From an uncultured Winogradskyella sp. (lineage in GTDB: Bacteria; Bacteroidota; Bacteroidia; Flavobacteriales; Flavobacteriaceae): a DNA stretch of 52,681 nucleotides. This document shows, in pieces, positions 42,961 through 51,841 of the stretch (positions are counted from its first letter, which is position 1; each line of letters begins with the position of its first letter). The notes under the pieces were generated by a model. It ran no database searches. It saw only the letters and a list, made by a program, of their open reading frames with translations, and was not told the DNA's origin. The stretch covers positions 1-52,681 of the forward strand of contig NZ_CALGNH010000008.1 in the NCBI RefSeq assembly GCF_937958655.1, read 5' to 3'. The translations under genes and the position numbers were made by a program.

Positions 42961-43455
42961 TTAGTTTAAAGTTGCTTCACCTAACATACCTTCAACCAAC
43001 TTTAATTGCTTGTCTTTGTTAGATAATTCTTCACGTACCACTTTCTCGGCGATATCTAATGATAATCCTGCTACATGGCTTTTTAATTCTACCATTGCTG
43101 CTTTCTTTTCACTTTCTATGGCTGCTTGGGCTTTTTCAATGATCTGACTTGCCTTTTCTTGTGCTTCAGACTCAGCCTTTGCAATAGTCTGCTCTCTTAT
43201 CTCTCGAGCATCTTTTAACATGGCTTCGCGTTCTGCACGAGCCTCTTGCAAAATACGCTCATTATCTGCCTGAAGATTTTCCATTTCCTTACGTGCATTT
43301 TCAGCAGAAGCAAGTGCATCTTTAATGCCTTCTTCTCTTTCGCTAACGGCACCAAGAATTGGTTTCCACGCAAATTTTCTCAATATGATAAGTAGACATA
43401 AAAAAGAAATTAATGTCCAAAATATAAGTCCAAATCCTGGGTTTACTAAATCCAT
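42961..43455 (-). CDS. atpF: ATP synthase Fo subunit b
   Basis: 164 residues. One N-terminal membrane helix (FGLIFWTLISFLCLLIILRKFAW) is followed by a long charged helix rich in Glu, Lys and Ala forming the peripheral stalk. It is separated from atpE by a hairpin with a T-tract, so its expression may be lower than that of the c subunit. Confidence 0.96.
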   Translation of the reverse strand: MDLVNPGFGLIFWTLISFLCLLIILRKFAWKPILGAVSEREEGIKDALASAENARKEMENLQADNERILQEARAEREAMLKDAREIREQTIAKAESEAQEKASQIIEKAQAAIESEKKAAMVELKSHVAGLSLDIAEKVVREELSNKDKQLKLVEGMLGEATLN

Positions 43456-43477
43456 TATGTAAAGTGTTTTAAATTTT

Positions 43478-43516
43478 TAAAAAAAGAGAATCAGCCAACC
43501 GCTAATTCTCTTTTTG
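43478..43516 (-). terminator. Terminator-like hairpin between atpE and atpF
   Basis: The minus strand reads AAAAAGAGAAT, 13-base loop, ATTCTCTTTTTTT. It starts 5 bp after the atpE stop. It is inside the operon, so partial termination or mRNA end protection is the likely role. Confidence 0.65.
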
Positions 43517-43520
43517 GTAA

Positions 43521-43730
43521 TTAACCTTGTAATAAAGCAACAACAACTCCAAAAAGCGCTACCGCTTCTACGAAAGCTGCTAAAATAAGAGCAGAGGTTT
43601 GAATTTTTCCTTGGATTTCTGGTTGACGAGCCATAGCATCCATAGCTGATCCACCAATACGTCCAATTCCCATTCCAGCTCCAATAGCTGCTAATCCAGC
43701 TCCAATTGCTGCAATTCCTGTAATAGTCAT
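43521..43730 (-). CDS. atpE: ATP synthase Fo subunit c
   Basis: 69 residues forming two membrane helices joined by the polar loop ARQPEIQGK. The ion-binding carboxylate is Glu in ILAAFVEAVALFG. The residue after it is Ala rather than Ser/Thr, which argues for protons rather than sodium (inference from known Na+-type motifs). It forms the rotating c-ring, needed in many copies per enzyme. A terminator-like hairpin follows immediately. Confidence 0.97.
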   Translation of the reverse strand: MTITGIAAIGAGLAAIGAGMGIGRIGGSAMDAMARQPEIQGKIQTSALILAAFVEAVALFGVVVALLQG

Positions 43731-43753
43731 AGTTATAAAATTTAAATTAATTA

Positions 43754-44854
43754 TTAATGATGTGCTTCTTCAGTTGCCATACCAAAATAAAGGGCTGACA
43801 ATATTGTAAATATATAAGCTTGTATTGCTGTTACTACAACTTCTATTATTGTTATAAATAATGAGAATGCCACAGATATTGGTGCAATAGCTATTGACTT
43901 AAATATAAATACTAGTGATATAAGCGATAATATAATAATATGTCCTGCAGTTATATTTGCGAATAAACGGATCATTAAGGATACTGGTTTTACGAACATC
44001 CCTACAATTTCTATTGGCATTAAGAATATTTTCATAGGCACTGGCACACCAGGCATCCAAAAAATATGTTTCCAATAATTTTTATTACCACTAAATGTTG
44101 TTATTATAAAAGTAATTACGGCTAAAGTAAATGTAAAGGCAATGTTACCGCTTAAGTTAGCTCCGTTTAAGATTGGAATTAGCCCAAAAATATTATTTAT
44201 CCATATAAAGAAAAATACCGTTAATAAATAGGGCATGTATCTCTTATACTTATGCTCACCAATCATTGGTTTTGCGATTTCATCCCTAACAAAAACGATT
44301 AATGGTTCTACAAAACTTGCAATACCAGACGGCACATTTTCATCAGATTTTTTATAACGACGTGCTGCTGTTAGAAAAATTAAAAGCAATACCACAATAG
44401 ATACCCACATCATAAAAACGTTTCTAGTAATAGAAAAGTCTAAGGGCATGTGCGCATTAGTTGGGTGACCTTCTTCGTCTAGGGTAACTGCTGTTTCTCC
44501 TTCATTAAGTTGATATACCTTTTCATGAACGTTTACAAAACGCTGTCCGCCTTTTTCTACAACTTGGTGACCATGATAATCGTGGTGAAACTCTGAAGAC
44601 ATAAATGTTGTTAATCCATTATCTGTCCAAAGAATTATAGGTAGTGGAATAGTGATGTGCTCTTCGTCCTCTTTACCTTCATTAAGCGTAAGTATATGCA
44701 TACCATAGGCATCTTTTACGTGATGCATAATCATCTCCTTAGGATCGAATTTTTTATCGTCTCCCCCTTCTTTGGGATCGGAGGCAAACCCAATATTAAA
44801 AACCGTTAACATTAAGGCTGATAATATCATGTTTTTAAAGGTGTTAATTCTCAT
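43754..44854 (-). CDS. atpB: ATP synthase Fo subunit a
   Basis: 366 residues, longer than the approximately 270 of E. coli because of an N-terminal signal-like helix (residues 1-24, ending GFAS) and a charged periplasmic extension of about 110 residues, as usual in Bacteroidota. The essential arginine lies in SLMIRLFANITAGH. It forms the two proton half-channels next to the c-ring. A near-perfect promoter lies 39 bp upstream. Confidence 0.96.
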   Translation of the reverse strand: MRINTFKNMILSALMLTVFNIGFASDPKEGGDDKKFDPKEMIMHHVKDAYGMHILTLNEGKEDEEHITIPLPIILWTDNGLTTFMSSEFHHDYHGHQVVEKGGQRFVNVHEKVYQLNEGETAVTLDEEGHPTNAHMPLDFSITRNVFMMWVSIVVLLLIFLTAARRYKKSDENVPSGIASFVEPLIVFVRDEIAKPMIGEHKYKRYMPYLLTVFFFIWINNIFGLIPILNGANLSGNIAFTFTLAVITFIITTFSGNKNYWKHIFWMPGVPVPMKIFLMPIEIVGMFVKPVSLMIRLFANITAGHIIILSLISLVFIFKSIAIAPISVAFSLFITIIEVVVTAIQAYIFTILSALYFGMATEEAHH

Positions 44855-44892
44855 TGTAATGGGCTTAAAAATACCTTACTTTAAATTCGCTG

Positions 44893-44922
44893 CAAATGTA
44901 CGTACATTAAATGAATTGACAA
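44893..44922 (-). promoter_or_regulatory. atpB promoter
   Basis: The minus strand reads TTG, 19 bp, TACATTTG: the best match to the Bacteroidota consensus in this window. The spacer ends in a TGTACGTACA palindrome that overlaps the -7 box and could be an operator. Confidence 0.72.
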
Positions 44923-44998
44923 GCATTTATTTTGCTATAATTTTTGCAAAACATTTGTCAGACGAACCACTGATTTAGACGTACTTTAAAATTTGTTT

Positions 44999-45394
44999 TT
45001 ACAATTTTTTAAGAAATCGAGTTATTGCAAAAACTTCAATGAATAAATACAAGAAATATAGAATGAAAAAATTAAACACATCGGGTTGTTTTTTTTCGAA
45101 CTCTGAAAGTAGTAATGGCAATAAAAATAAAATGGCTAAAATCATTTTTACAAAGGTCATTACCATAAATAAATTGAAGATTTCTTTTTTCCCTATTGAA
45201 AAAAGATAATTGATTATGGTATAAAAAATAAGTGTTACAACAAAATGAAAAAGATAGATGTGCCAAACCGGAAAAAAGAAATCTACATCCTTAGCCAAGT
45301 AATGCAATAGATAACTATGCAGGCCAAATATTAAGGCAGTAACACACGTAAGTAAAACTACAAATGTGATTTGTCTTTTTTTGAATAACTCCAT
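44999..45394 (-). CDS. Small four-helix membrane protein of the atp cluster (DUF6168-like)
   Basis: 131 residues with four hydrophobic segments (about 8-28, 42-64, 75-97 and 106-126). Its start codon directly follows the atpZ stop codon with no gap. Proteins of this size between atpZ and atpB are common in flavobacteria (DUF6168 as I recall it; not checked). By position it is comparable to AtpI, the assembly helper of the c-ring, but no sequence signature proves that. Confidence 0.75.
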   Translation of the reverse strand: MELFKKRQITFVVLLTCVTALIFGLHSYLLHYLAKDVDFFFPVWHIYLFHFVVTLIFYTIINYLFSIGKKEIFNLFMVMTFVKMILAILFLLPLLLSEFEKKQPDVFNFFILYFLYLFIEVFAITRFLKKL

Positions 45395-45649
45395 CTAACT
45401 TTCTTTTGAAGCTGCAATAATACGCCTAATTACAAAAATAATAGATAAAATTACTGAACCCAATGAAAAGCAAAGTGTAAAAAGGTTATGATCATTAGGA
45501 TAATAGTCATCTAATTTTACACCACTAAAGGTACCTACACAAATGATAACCACCATCTGTATAGCAATACCAGAGAAAAGAACGTAAGAATTAAGCTTGC
45601 CTTTCTGATCGTTGTGTGGCTTCTGACTGTTTTGATTTAACGGGCTCAT
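45395..45649 (-). CDS. atpZ: AtpZ/AtpI family protein
   Basis: 84 residues with two membrane helices (SGIAIQMVVIICVGTFSGVK and LFTLCFSLGSVILSIIFVI), the pattern of AtpZ/AtpI proteins that sit at the start of atp operons and help c-ring assembly or Mg2+ supply. Its only suitable ATG (45649) is inside the end of the bactofilin gene, giving a 59-bp overlap in different frames; the next Met is inside the first membrane helix. Confidence 0.85.
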   Translation of the reverse strand: MSPLNQNSQKPHNDQKGKLNSYVLFSGIAIQMVVIICVGTFSGVKLDDYYPNDHNLFTLCFSLGSVILSIIFVIRRIIAASKES

Positions 45650-46034
45650 TAGGTAATGCTTTTACAGTGCCTTTCATACTACAAGTGGCATTAAATGTAG
45701 CTCCAGGCTCAACAGCTAGTTTATTGATATGCACCTCTCCTTCTATATGCGCTGTGGACTTTAAAGATAAGGTTCCTGTTAATATCAGTTTCCCTGAAAA
45801 TTTCCCTTCAAAATCAGCATTCTCTCCTTGAAGCGTTCCTTTAATAAAGCCTGATTTACCAATAACAACTTTTCCGGAAGTTTTTATATTACCTTCTACA
45901 GTGCCGTCAATTCTAAAAGGCCCTTGGCTAGCTATATCACCAACAATTTTAGTCCCTTTAGCTATAATGTTTTGTTGCGTACTTGATTCCATAGTTCTCT
46001 GTTGTTTAGGTTTTTTAGTCTCTGAGGAAAACAT
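45591..46034 (-). CDS. Bactofilin (polymer-forming cytoskeletal protein)
   Basis: 147 residues. The beta-helical bactofilin core has repeated short strands (GDIASQGPFRIDGTVEGNIK, GFIKGTLQGENADFEGKFSG, HIEGEVHINKLAVEPGATF) flanked by short disordered ends. It polymerises without nucleotides into filaments that act in cell shape or envelope organisation. It lies 16 bp after sprE and overlaps atpZ, so shape, secretion and energy genes are in one run. Confidence 0.9.
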   Translation of the reverse strand: MFSSETKKPKQQRTMESSTQQNIIAKGTKIVGDIASQGPFRIDGTVEGNIKTSGKVVIGKSGFIKGTLQGENADFEGKFSGKLILTGTLSLKSTAHIEGEVHINKLAVEPGATFNATCSMKGTVKALPNEPVKSKQSEATQRSERQA

Positions 46035-46050
46035 ATAAATTAGATTTAGG

Positions 46051-48663
46051 TTACTCTAGCTTAAGATAAGCATTTAAATTTTTATGACGTTGCACAATAG
46101 CATAGTTTGGTGATGAGATCGCAAAATAATCTTTTGTAATTTTTGGTTTTACTGGCCTGCCACGTTTATCTTTTTCATCGGATTGTAAAAGCTCCGCAAA
46201 ACCACCTGCACCTTGTATGCTTTTTAGTCCATGGACTACAACAAACGTGGTGTTTTCGTCATACACATCTATGGATGTTGTTAAGTCAAAATAATTAATT
46301 TTTTTCTCAATTTCTTCATCTAAGATCTTAATGAATTCATCAATATTTTCGCCAGAACCTTTCTGAAATTGATAAATAACGTTAAAATTTTTGGGCTTTT
46401 CATCTGCAACAAATTCTTTTTTGGCTAAAGCCGGTATTGCATTTTGAAGCAACTCTTGCGCCTTTTTTCCTTCTTCTGAGTTTGCGTAAGTCAGTGCTAT
46501 ATAATTAACACCTTCTTTGTAAGCCTCGAAACCGTAAAGTCTTCCTTTTGCAGAAGCTTTTAAAATTTCAAACTTTGGCACAAAATCATCTCCCTCTAAA
46601 CGTTTTATTTGCTTTTCTGCTTCGGCAATTACCTCAGCGTATTTCTGCTCTCCAAACTTCCTAAATAAGTTTGTGTAGATAACTTCTGGACTATTTTGGT
46701 CTTTAGTTAATTCTGATTGTGGGTTGAGAAGAATTTCTGCATATCTAGAATCTGGGTAATTACTGATAATATCAGATTTCATAGTCTCAGCATTTTGCTC
46801 TAGCCCTAGTTCTGTATAAATTTTATACAAATTGTATTTTGATGGTAACACTAATCTTTCCTCTGGATTACTACCTAAAAGGTCTTCAAATTTAGATTTA
46901 GAGCGTTGTAATTCTTTAAACTTCTCTTTATAAATAATCCCTAATTGATAATATGCAAAGTTTCTTTCTTTTGCAATACTATCTATTTCTTTTTGTTCTG
47001 TGGGTAGCGCAGCAATGTAAGTTTCTGGATTGTAGCGCTGATCATCTTCTTGTGACGCTACAGCTTCGTCATCCTCTATATTATCCCTTTTTATTGCAGA
47101 TCTTTGGTCCAAAAGCCTCCAGTTATCTTGTAACTGACGCTCTCCCCAAAGTTTAACAAATTCGTTTTTACCGTAAGCTACAGTTGTTGGATTGTAGAAA
47201 TAAAAATTGTTTCCTCCTGCATTGAAGGCTCCAGGTAAGGCACCTCTGTTAGATTGTGCTTTTAATCTAGGGTCTGATTTGTTTAAATTATTAGAACCGA
47301 GCGCATTTTGCCTTGAAGCTTGCTCCTTTTGCAAGGCTTTTTGCTTTTCTTCTTCTATAACTTTTTGCTTTAAATCTTCAATGTAGTTTGTGTAAAATGC
47401 TAGCTGTTCTTCTTTTGAAAGATTAACAATACGCAATATACTATCTGCTTTTTGCGCTACATCTTCGTAAAAAATGACGTCGTCTAAATTCTCTCTTTTT
47501 CGCTTTATTATTCTAAATGGCTTAGAGTTTTTAACCATTACCGTCATTGTACTGTCGTAATATGCACCAGCAGTTTTATAAATACTTTTATCAAAGTACA
47601 TATTACCAAGTGTTTCGTAATTAAGTGCACGTAAATAATTATCGGAGGTCGTTTTTCTTAAGGACTTATTATAATATACCTCAGCAATACTGTCAGCTTT
47701 CTTACGAAGCTCATACTCTGCAATACGATGGTATATTTTATCTAAAAATGGTCTGTTTTCTCTATTTTCTTCAAGATCTGTAAGATAGTCTTCAAAGGCT
47801 AAGACATCACCTTCATTGGTATTAAAATTATAGGACTTTTCTAAGTGTGCGTTAATATAAAATGATCTCGGAATTTGTCTGTGCATGTCTATAATAGCAT
47901 CAAACTCCATATTAGCGCTGTCTTTTTCTTTAAACTCGTTATACAATTGTCCTCTTATAAAATGATAACGTGCTTTTTCGCTCTTTACCTTTGTATGCTC
48001 TGCTGCTATAGCAAGTTGCACTAAAGCACTATCTTTCGATTTTATATTTACATAAGCCTGAGCTAGTGCAGCTGTAGCATCTGCTAAGTCTTGCCCTTCT
48101 AGCTCCTCTTCTTCTAAAAGACGTTTTAGTCGTTTTATAGCTCCTAGGTTATTGTCTAATCGCATGCTAGACTTTTCTCGCCAAATCTTTACTTGGTTTA
48201 TTTTATCGCTGGTTGGATACTTATTTAAAATATTATTAAACGCCGCTAATGCAGGCACAAAACGCTGGTCGTAGTATCTTGCTTTTCCTAATAAGAGATA
48301 GGCTTCATCAATTTGTGGATTTTTTTCTTTTCCGTCAATATTCATCCCGTGCTTCTGAATGGCCTTAATGGCCTTTTCTTCTGCACGTTCAAAATCTACA
48401 TTTTTAGATTTACCTGGTAAAAACACATCATCATTTACCTCCATACGCTCCACAGGTAGTAGTTCCCAAAAATTCTCAGTAAACTCATCATTAACACCAA
48501 GTACACTACGTTGTAGGGCAATATCTCCATTAAAAAGAATATTATACTCTGTACCGAGAGCATGAAAATTTCTATTAATAAAGGTGTCTTTTTTACGTGA
48601 ACAACTAAGCACAGTAAATGCTAGCAAACTCGAAACTAATATTGTTTTTATGTTAAGCTTCAA
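46051..48663 (-). CDS. sprE: T9SS/gliding lipoprotein SprE (PorW)
   Basis: 870 residues. The lipoprotein signal ends TVLSC. It is followed by the SprE hallmark opening KDTFINRNFHALGTEYNILFNG, then a long alpha-solenoid of TPR-like repeats over most of the protein. A charged Gln/Lys/Glu-rich insert occurs near residues 425-460. SprE/PorW links the outer-membrane translocon to the motor of the type IX secretion system and is needed for gliding. It is the first gene of the sprE-bactofilin-atpZ run. It would serve secretion of the M14 protein in this window. Confidence 0.92.
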   Translation of the reverse strand: MKLNIKTILVSSLLAFTVLSCSRKKDTFINRNFHALGTEYNILFNGDIALQRSVLGVNDEFTENFWELLPVERMEVNDDVFLPGKSKNVDFERAEEKAIKAIQKHGMNIDGKEKNPQIDEAYLLLGKARYYDQRFVPALAAFNNILNKYPTSDKINQVKIWREKSSMRLDNNLGAIKRLKRLLEEEELEGQDLADATAALAQAYVNIKSKDSALVQLAIAAEHTKVKSEKARYHFIRGQLYNEFKEKDSANMEFDAIIDMHRQIPRSFYINAHLEKSYNFNTNEGDVLAFEDYLTDLEENRENRPFLDKIYHRIAEYELRKKADSIAEVYYNKSLRKTTSDNYLRALNYETLGNMYFDKSIYKTAGAYYDSTMTVMVKNSKPFRIIKRKRENLDDVIFYEDVAQKADSILRIVNLSKEEQLAFYTNYIEDLKQKVIEEEKQKALQKEQASRQNALGSNNLNKSDPRLKAQSNRGALPGAFNAGGNNFYFYNPTTVAYGKNEFVKLWGERQLQDNWRLLDQRSAIKRDNIEDDEAVASQEDDQRYNPETYIAALPTEQKEIDSIAKERNFAYYQLGIIYKEKFKELQRSKSKFEDLLGSNPEERLVLPSKYNLYKIYTELGLEQNAETMKSDIISNYPDSRYAEILLNPQSELTKDQNSPEVIYTNLFRKFGEQKYAEVIAEAEKQIKRLEGDDFVPKFEILKASAKGRLYGFEAYKEGVNYIALTYANSEEGKKAQELLQNAIPALAKKEFVADEKPKNFNVIYQFQKGSGENIDEFIKILDEEIEKKINYFDLTTSIDVYDENTTFVVVHGLKSIQGAGGFAELLQSDEKDKRGRPVKPKITKDYFAISSPNYAIVQRHKNLNAYLKLE

Positions 48664-48811
48664 CGTTGGTTTTGTTTAAATTGATGCCATATTAGCATTA
48701 TAGATAACTAAACTATTGGATGTTTAGTGTCTTGAGTTGTAAAAATAAACATCTTTTTGAATTTTTAAGTCTATTTACATGTTTTTAGCGGAGAGACAGG
48801 ACTTGAGGCCA

Positions 48812-48853
48812 TAAAAAAGCTCGTCCTCATTACAATGAATAAGCACGAGCTAA
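48812..48853 (-). terminator. Terminator of the ABC/PadR operon
   Basis: The minus strand reads TTAGCTCGTGC, loop, GACGAGCTTTTTT. It lies 20 bp after the ABC ATPase stop. The 48664-48873 gap holds nothing else recognised. Confidence 0.8.
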
Positions 48854-48873
48854 ATATTGATTGATTAGATGTG

Positions 48874-49593
48874 TTATGCTTCTTCCTGAGTTACTAAATT
48901 GCTTGCAAAATGAGCCTCTAGCTCCTTTAGTGTGGTTGGGTTGGTTTCCAAATCCTTTACCACATTTCCTTTTTCTAAAACTACAATACGCTCGCAAACA
49001 TCGGTAACATGCATTAAATCGTGACTAGAGACTAAGACTGTTACTCCTTGTTTTTCGGCTAAATCCTTCAGAATCTGTTTTAATCGTATTTGTGTTGTAG
49101 GGTCCAAATTAGCAAAAGGCTCGTCTAAAATAATGACTTCTGGATTTCCAATAAGGGCTGCGACGATACCGGCTTTCTTTTGATTACCCTTACTTAAATC
49201 TCGTAAAAATTTTTTCTTTCCTATAATTTCGCCATTAAAAAAATCTTCAAACTGAGCGGTTAATGCATCGACATCTGCTTTATTTTGACCACGTAAATCG
49301 CCTATAAAATAAAAATACTCTTCTGGTGTGAGATAGCCAATTAAAAAGCTTTCGTCTATAAATGCCGAGGTAAAGGGTTTCCAATCTTCGCTTTGATTGA
49401 CTATAACTTCGTTACTGGTTATGTTTCCTGTTGAGGGTTTTATTAAGTCTAATAAAAGGCTGAAATAGGTCGTTTTCCCTGCGCCATTATTCCCCACCAA
49501 ACCAAAACTTTGTCCTTTAGGAATACGTAGTTCTTCAATATTAAGAACGGTCGTTCCGTTGTATGATTTTGAAAGGTCTTTAGTATATATCAT
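48874..49593 (-). CDS. ABC transporter ATP-binding protein
   Basis: 239 residues. Walker A is GNNGAGKTT, signature LSKGNQKK (a variant of LSGGQ), Walker B VIILDEPFANLD, and H-loop SSHD. The LSKGN variant is common in exporters of the CcmA/EcsA type. It starts 15 bp after the DUF5687 permease and should power it. Substrate unknown. Confidence 0.92.
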   Translation of the reverse strand: MIYTKDLSKSYNGTTVLNIEELRIPKGQSFGLVGNNGAGKTTYFSLLLDLIKPSTGNITSNEVIVNQSEDWKPFTSAFIDESFLIGYLTPEEYFYFIGDLRGQNKADVDALTAQFEDFFNGEIIGKKKFLRDLSKGNQKKAGIVAALIGNPEVIILDEPFANLDPTTQIRLKQILKDLAEKQGVTVLVSSHDLMHVTDVCERIVVLEKGNVVKDLETNPTTLKELEAHFASNLVTQEEA

Positions 49594-49608
49594 AATATTG
49601 GTCTGTTT

Positions 49609-51087
49609 TTAACTGTCTTGACTAAAAGCGTCAATCATTTTGTATTTTGAATCGAGATATCTTTGAGTGATAAATCGCATTAATTTTTTATGGAGTACGA
49701 TGCCTAATATTCCGAATATTACAAGTGTTGCAACCGCTGCTTCAAAGCCAAGCAACCAGTTGATCAACCCAAATAATCCCATTGGCACGAGCATTAATGG
49801 TATACCTATTAACCATTGTACAGCTCCTGTTCCTTGATAATTAAAGGCTGCCTTTTTATCTAAATCTATCTTTTTTCTGTTGAAGGAACCTCCCCAAAGT
49901 ATGACATGTGAGTTAACGCCAATGTTATAAATGGCTGCGGCTAAATGGGCAATTAGAATTTTCCAGCCGAAATACACATACGGAATACCTAATACAAATA
50001 GTATTACTACACTCAACACCATAAGTATAAACTTAGAGCGGAGATACTGCTCATACTTAATATTTTGGCTCATTAGCATTTTGTAATAACCACTATCCCA
50101 AGCTGGAATAAATTGCCCAAAATTAATAAGGAAAAATCCTGTTGAAAAAATACCTATAAATGCAAACATAAACTCCATCTCACGATACACCGGTTGCGGG
50201 TAGAAAAACAAACCATAAAGTACACCAATAACCAAAAGCATTGCCATTGATTTTGTCCGTTTATTTCTCCAAATTAGTTTTAGGTCTAACTGCATAAAAG
50301 GTGCAATATCTCCAAATCGATTGGTCCAAGATAAGTCTGCAGCTTTTACTTCCGTAACCTTAGATTTTAAAGAACTATCCAAGAACAGTTTCTCTTTCAA
50401 TATTTTAAAGTTATACGCGTAAAACGCCACTAATATTACAAATGGGATTAGAATAAAAATTGGATTATTAGCTATATACAGCATGCCATCACCAACAAGG
50501 GATTTTATTGGCAGTATATTAAAATAATCCAGTCCAAAAAGTGTCCCGACGACAGCTATTAGAGGTAGAAAAGATAATTCTGTTTCAGCAGAAAACGCTT
50601 CTACAATAAAATTTAAGAAGTTTATAATAAGTACAATGATTAGCATTGTAAACATCCATGTTAAAATCATAGACGTATCATACCCATCTCTTATAAGCAT
50701 TATGCTAAACGGAATAATGGCGAATAATGGCAGAAAATTAAAAAAGTTAAGCGCAGACTTACCTAATACAAAATTAACAACAGTAGAGCGTTTTATAGGT
50801 AAGGTCAAAAGTGGTTTAACACTCATCACTGGCAGTTTCTGAAGAAAAAAACGCATCATTAAATCTGCTATTATCCAATAAAATAAGAATCCATTAGCAA
50901 TTACAAACGCATCCTGTTCGGGAAAAGTTTCCTTTAAAATAAAAAGTAAGCCAAACCCTAAGGCTAAAAACATAACAACAAAATACAGTGCAAAAAATAC
51001 AAGTAATATGTTTAAAGCTATACTCTTTTGCCAATAAGACGAACGGAAATACTGTTTCCATTCTAAGTTAAGAAAATGCTTTATCAT
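49609..51087 (-). CDS. DUF5687 family ABC permease
   Basis: 492 residues with about 10-12 hydrophobic helices. It starts IKHFLNLEWKQYFRSSYWQKS, the typical opening of DUF5687 proteins, which are ABC-2-like exporters found in Bacteroidota next to a single ATPase. It partners with the ATPase immediately downstream. No substrate can be named; regulation by the PadR protein upstream is suggested by operon position. Confidence 0.85.
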   Translation of the reverse strand: MIKHFLNLEWKQYFRSSYWQKSIALNILLVFFALYFVVMFLALGFGLLFILKETFPEQDAFVIANGFLFYWIIADLMMRFFLQKLPVMSVKPLLTLPIKRSTVVNFVLGKSALNFFNFLPLFAIIPFSIMLIRDGYDTSMILTWMFTMLIIVLIINFLNFIVEAFSAETELSFLPLIAVVGTLFGLDYFNILPIKSLVGDGMLYIANNPIFILIPFVILVAFYAYNFKILKEKLFLDSSLKSKVTEVKAADLSWTNRFGDIAPFMQLDLKLIWRNKRTKSMAMLLVIGVLYGLFFYPQPVYREMEFMFAFIGIFSTGFFLINFGQFIPAWDSGYYKMLMSQNIKYEQYLRSKFILMVLSVVILFVLGIPYVYFGWKILIAHLAAAIYNIGVNSHVILWGGSFNRKKIDLDKKAAFNYQGTGAVQWLIGIPLMLVPMGLFGLINWLLGFEAAVATLVIFGILGIVLHKKLMRFITQRYLDSKYKMIDAFSQDS

Positions 51088-51148
51088 AAGCTTTTTGGTT
51101 AGTTAATACTTAGTGTTAGTGTTGCTTTGGCGTAATTTGTTACACAAT

Positions 51149-51841
51149 TTATGCAAATTTATAATCTGGATGTTGTTTAGCGGCTTCATTTCTAAGTTTT
51201 GGAGAAACAATATAAATTGAAACATATAAGATTAACGCAAAACCAACCATTAATATAGAAAAAATAAGCTCTTGAGTATTGCTCCAGTTTTTATTTGAAT
51301 CAAAAATAATTCCGCCATAAATACCAATATTAAAGATATGGCTAAGCTCACCTAGCTGTAACGCTGTATTGTCAAACAGCCATTTTTTACCCGTTTCCTT
51401 TTTTGTCTTTCTGATTGATTTTACACTTTTAATAAAGTAACTTAGAGGAACCCAAAACAATACCATTGCTGTTGGTATTAGTATGTAAAGCCTTTCATCC
51501 ACAAACTGAAATAATTGATAGAATATATAAATTAAAAATAAGGTCAATATAATTTTAGGTAGCTTAAAAAAGTCCTTAAAATATTGCCACACTAGTTTTC
51601 TATAATGGGTATTTAAAGCTTTGGTTTTTTCTTCAATAACATCGGAAAAACCCGTTACTCCGAACTTTTTAAATTCAGTATTTAGAGCATCTTCAAAAGT
51701 AGCGTTTGGATTTTGAATCAAATGGTTTTCTATTCCATTAGCTAAATGGTCTACTAATTCTGTTTGCACATCAAACCAATCAACATAGTGCTTTTGGGTA
51801 AAGGTATAGAGTTGCTGTATTTGGTCTTTATTAAGCATCAT
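51149..51841 (-). CDS. Membrane protein, HAAS/DUF1700-like N-terminus, paralogue 2
   Basis: 230 residues. The N-terminal 90 residues are helical (LNKDQIQQLYTFTQK...DVQTELVDHLANGIE), followed by four hydrophobic segments. The motif DxxxExVDHxAxGIE is shared with the upstream gene product, so the two are paralogues. Helical domains of this kind next to PadR regulators suggest a membrane sensing or repressor-binding partner (inference). Its start overlaps the upstream stop by 4 bp (ATGA). Confidence 0.7.
   Translation of the reverse strand: MMLNKDQIQQLYTFTQKHYVDWFDVQTELVDHLANGIENHLIQNPNATFEDALNTEFKKFGVTGFSDVIEEKTKALNTHYRKLVWQYFKDFFKLPKIILTLFLIYIFYQLFQFVDERLYILIPTAMVLFWVPLSYFIKSVKSIRKTKKETGKKWLFDNTALQLGELSHIFNIGIYGGIIFDSNKNWSNTQELIFSILMVGFALILYVSIYIVSPKLRNEAAKQHPDYKFA

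Noticed and set aside
44999..45394. Calling this gene atpI
   Set aside because: Four helices and no AtpI signature; the AtpZ/AtpI-type protein is the adjacent 84-residue gene.
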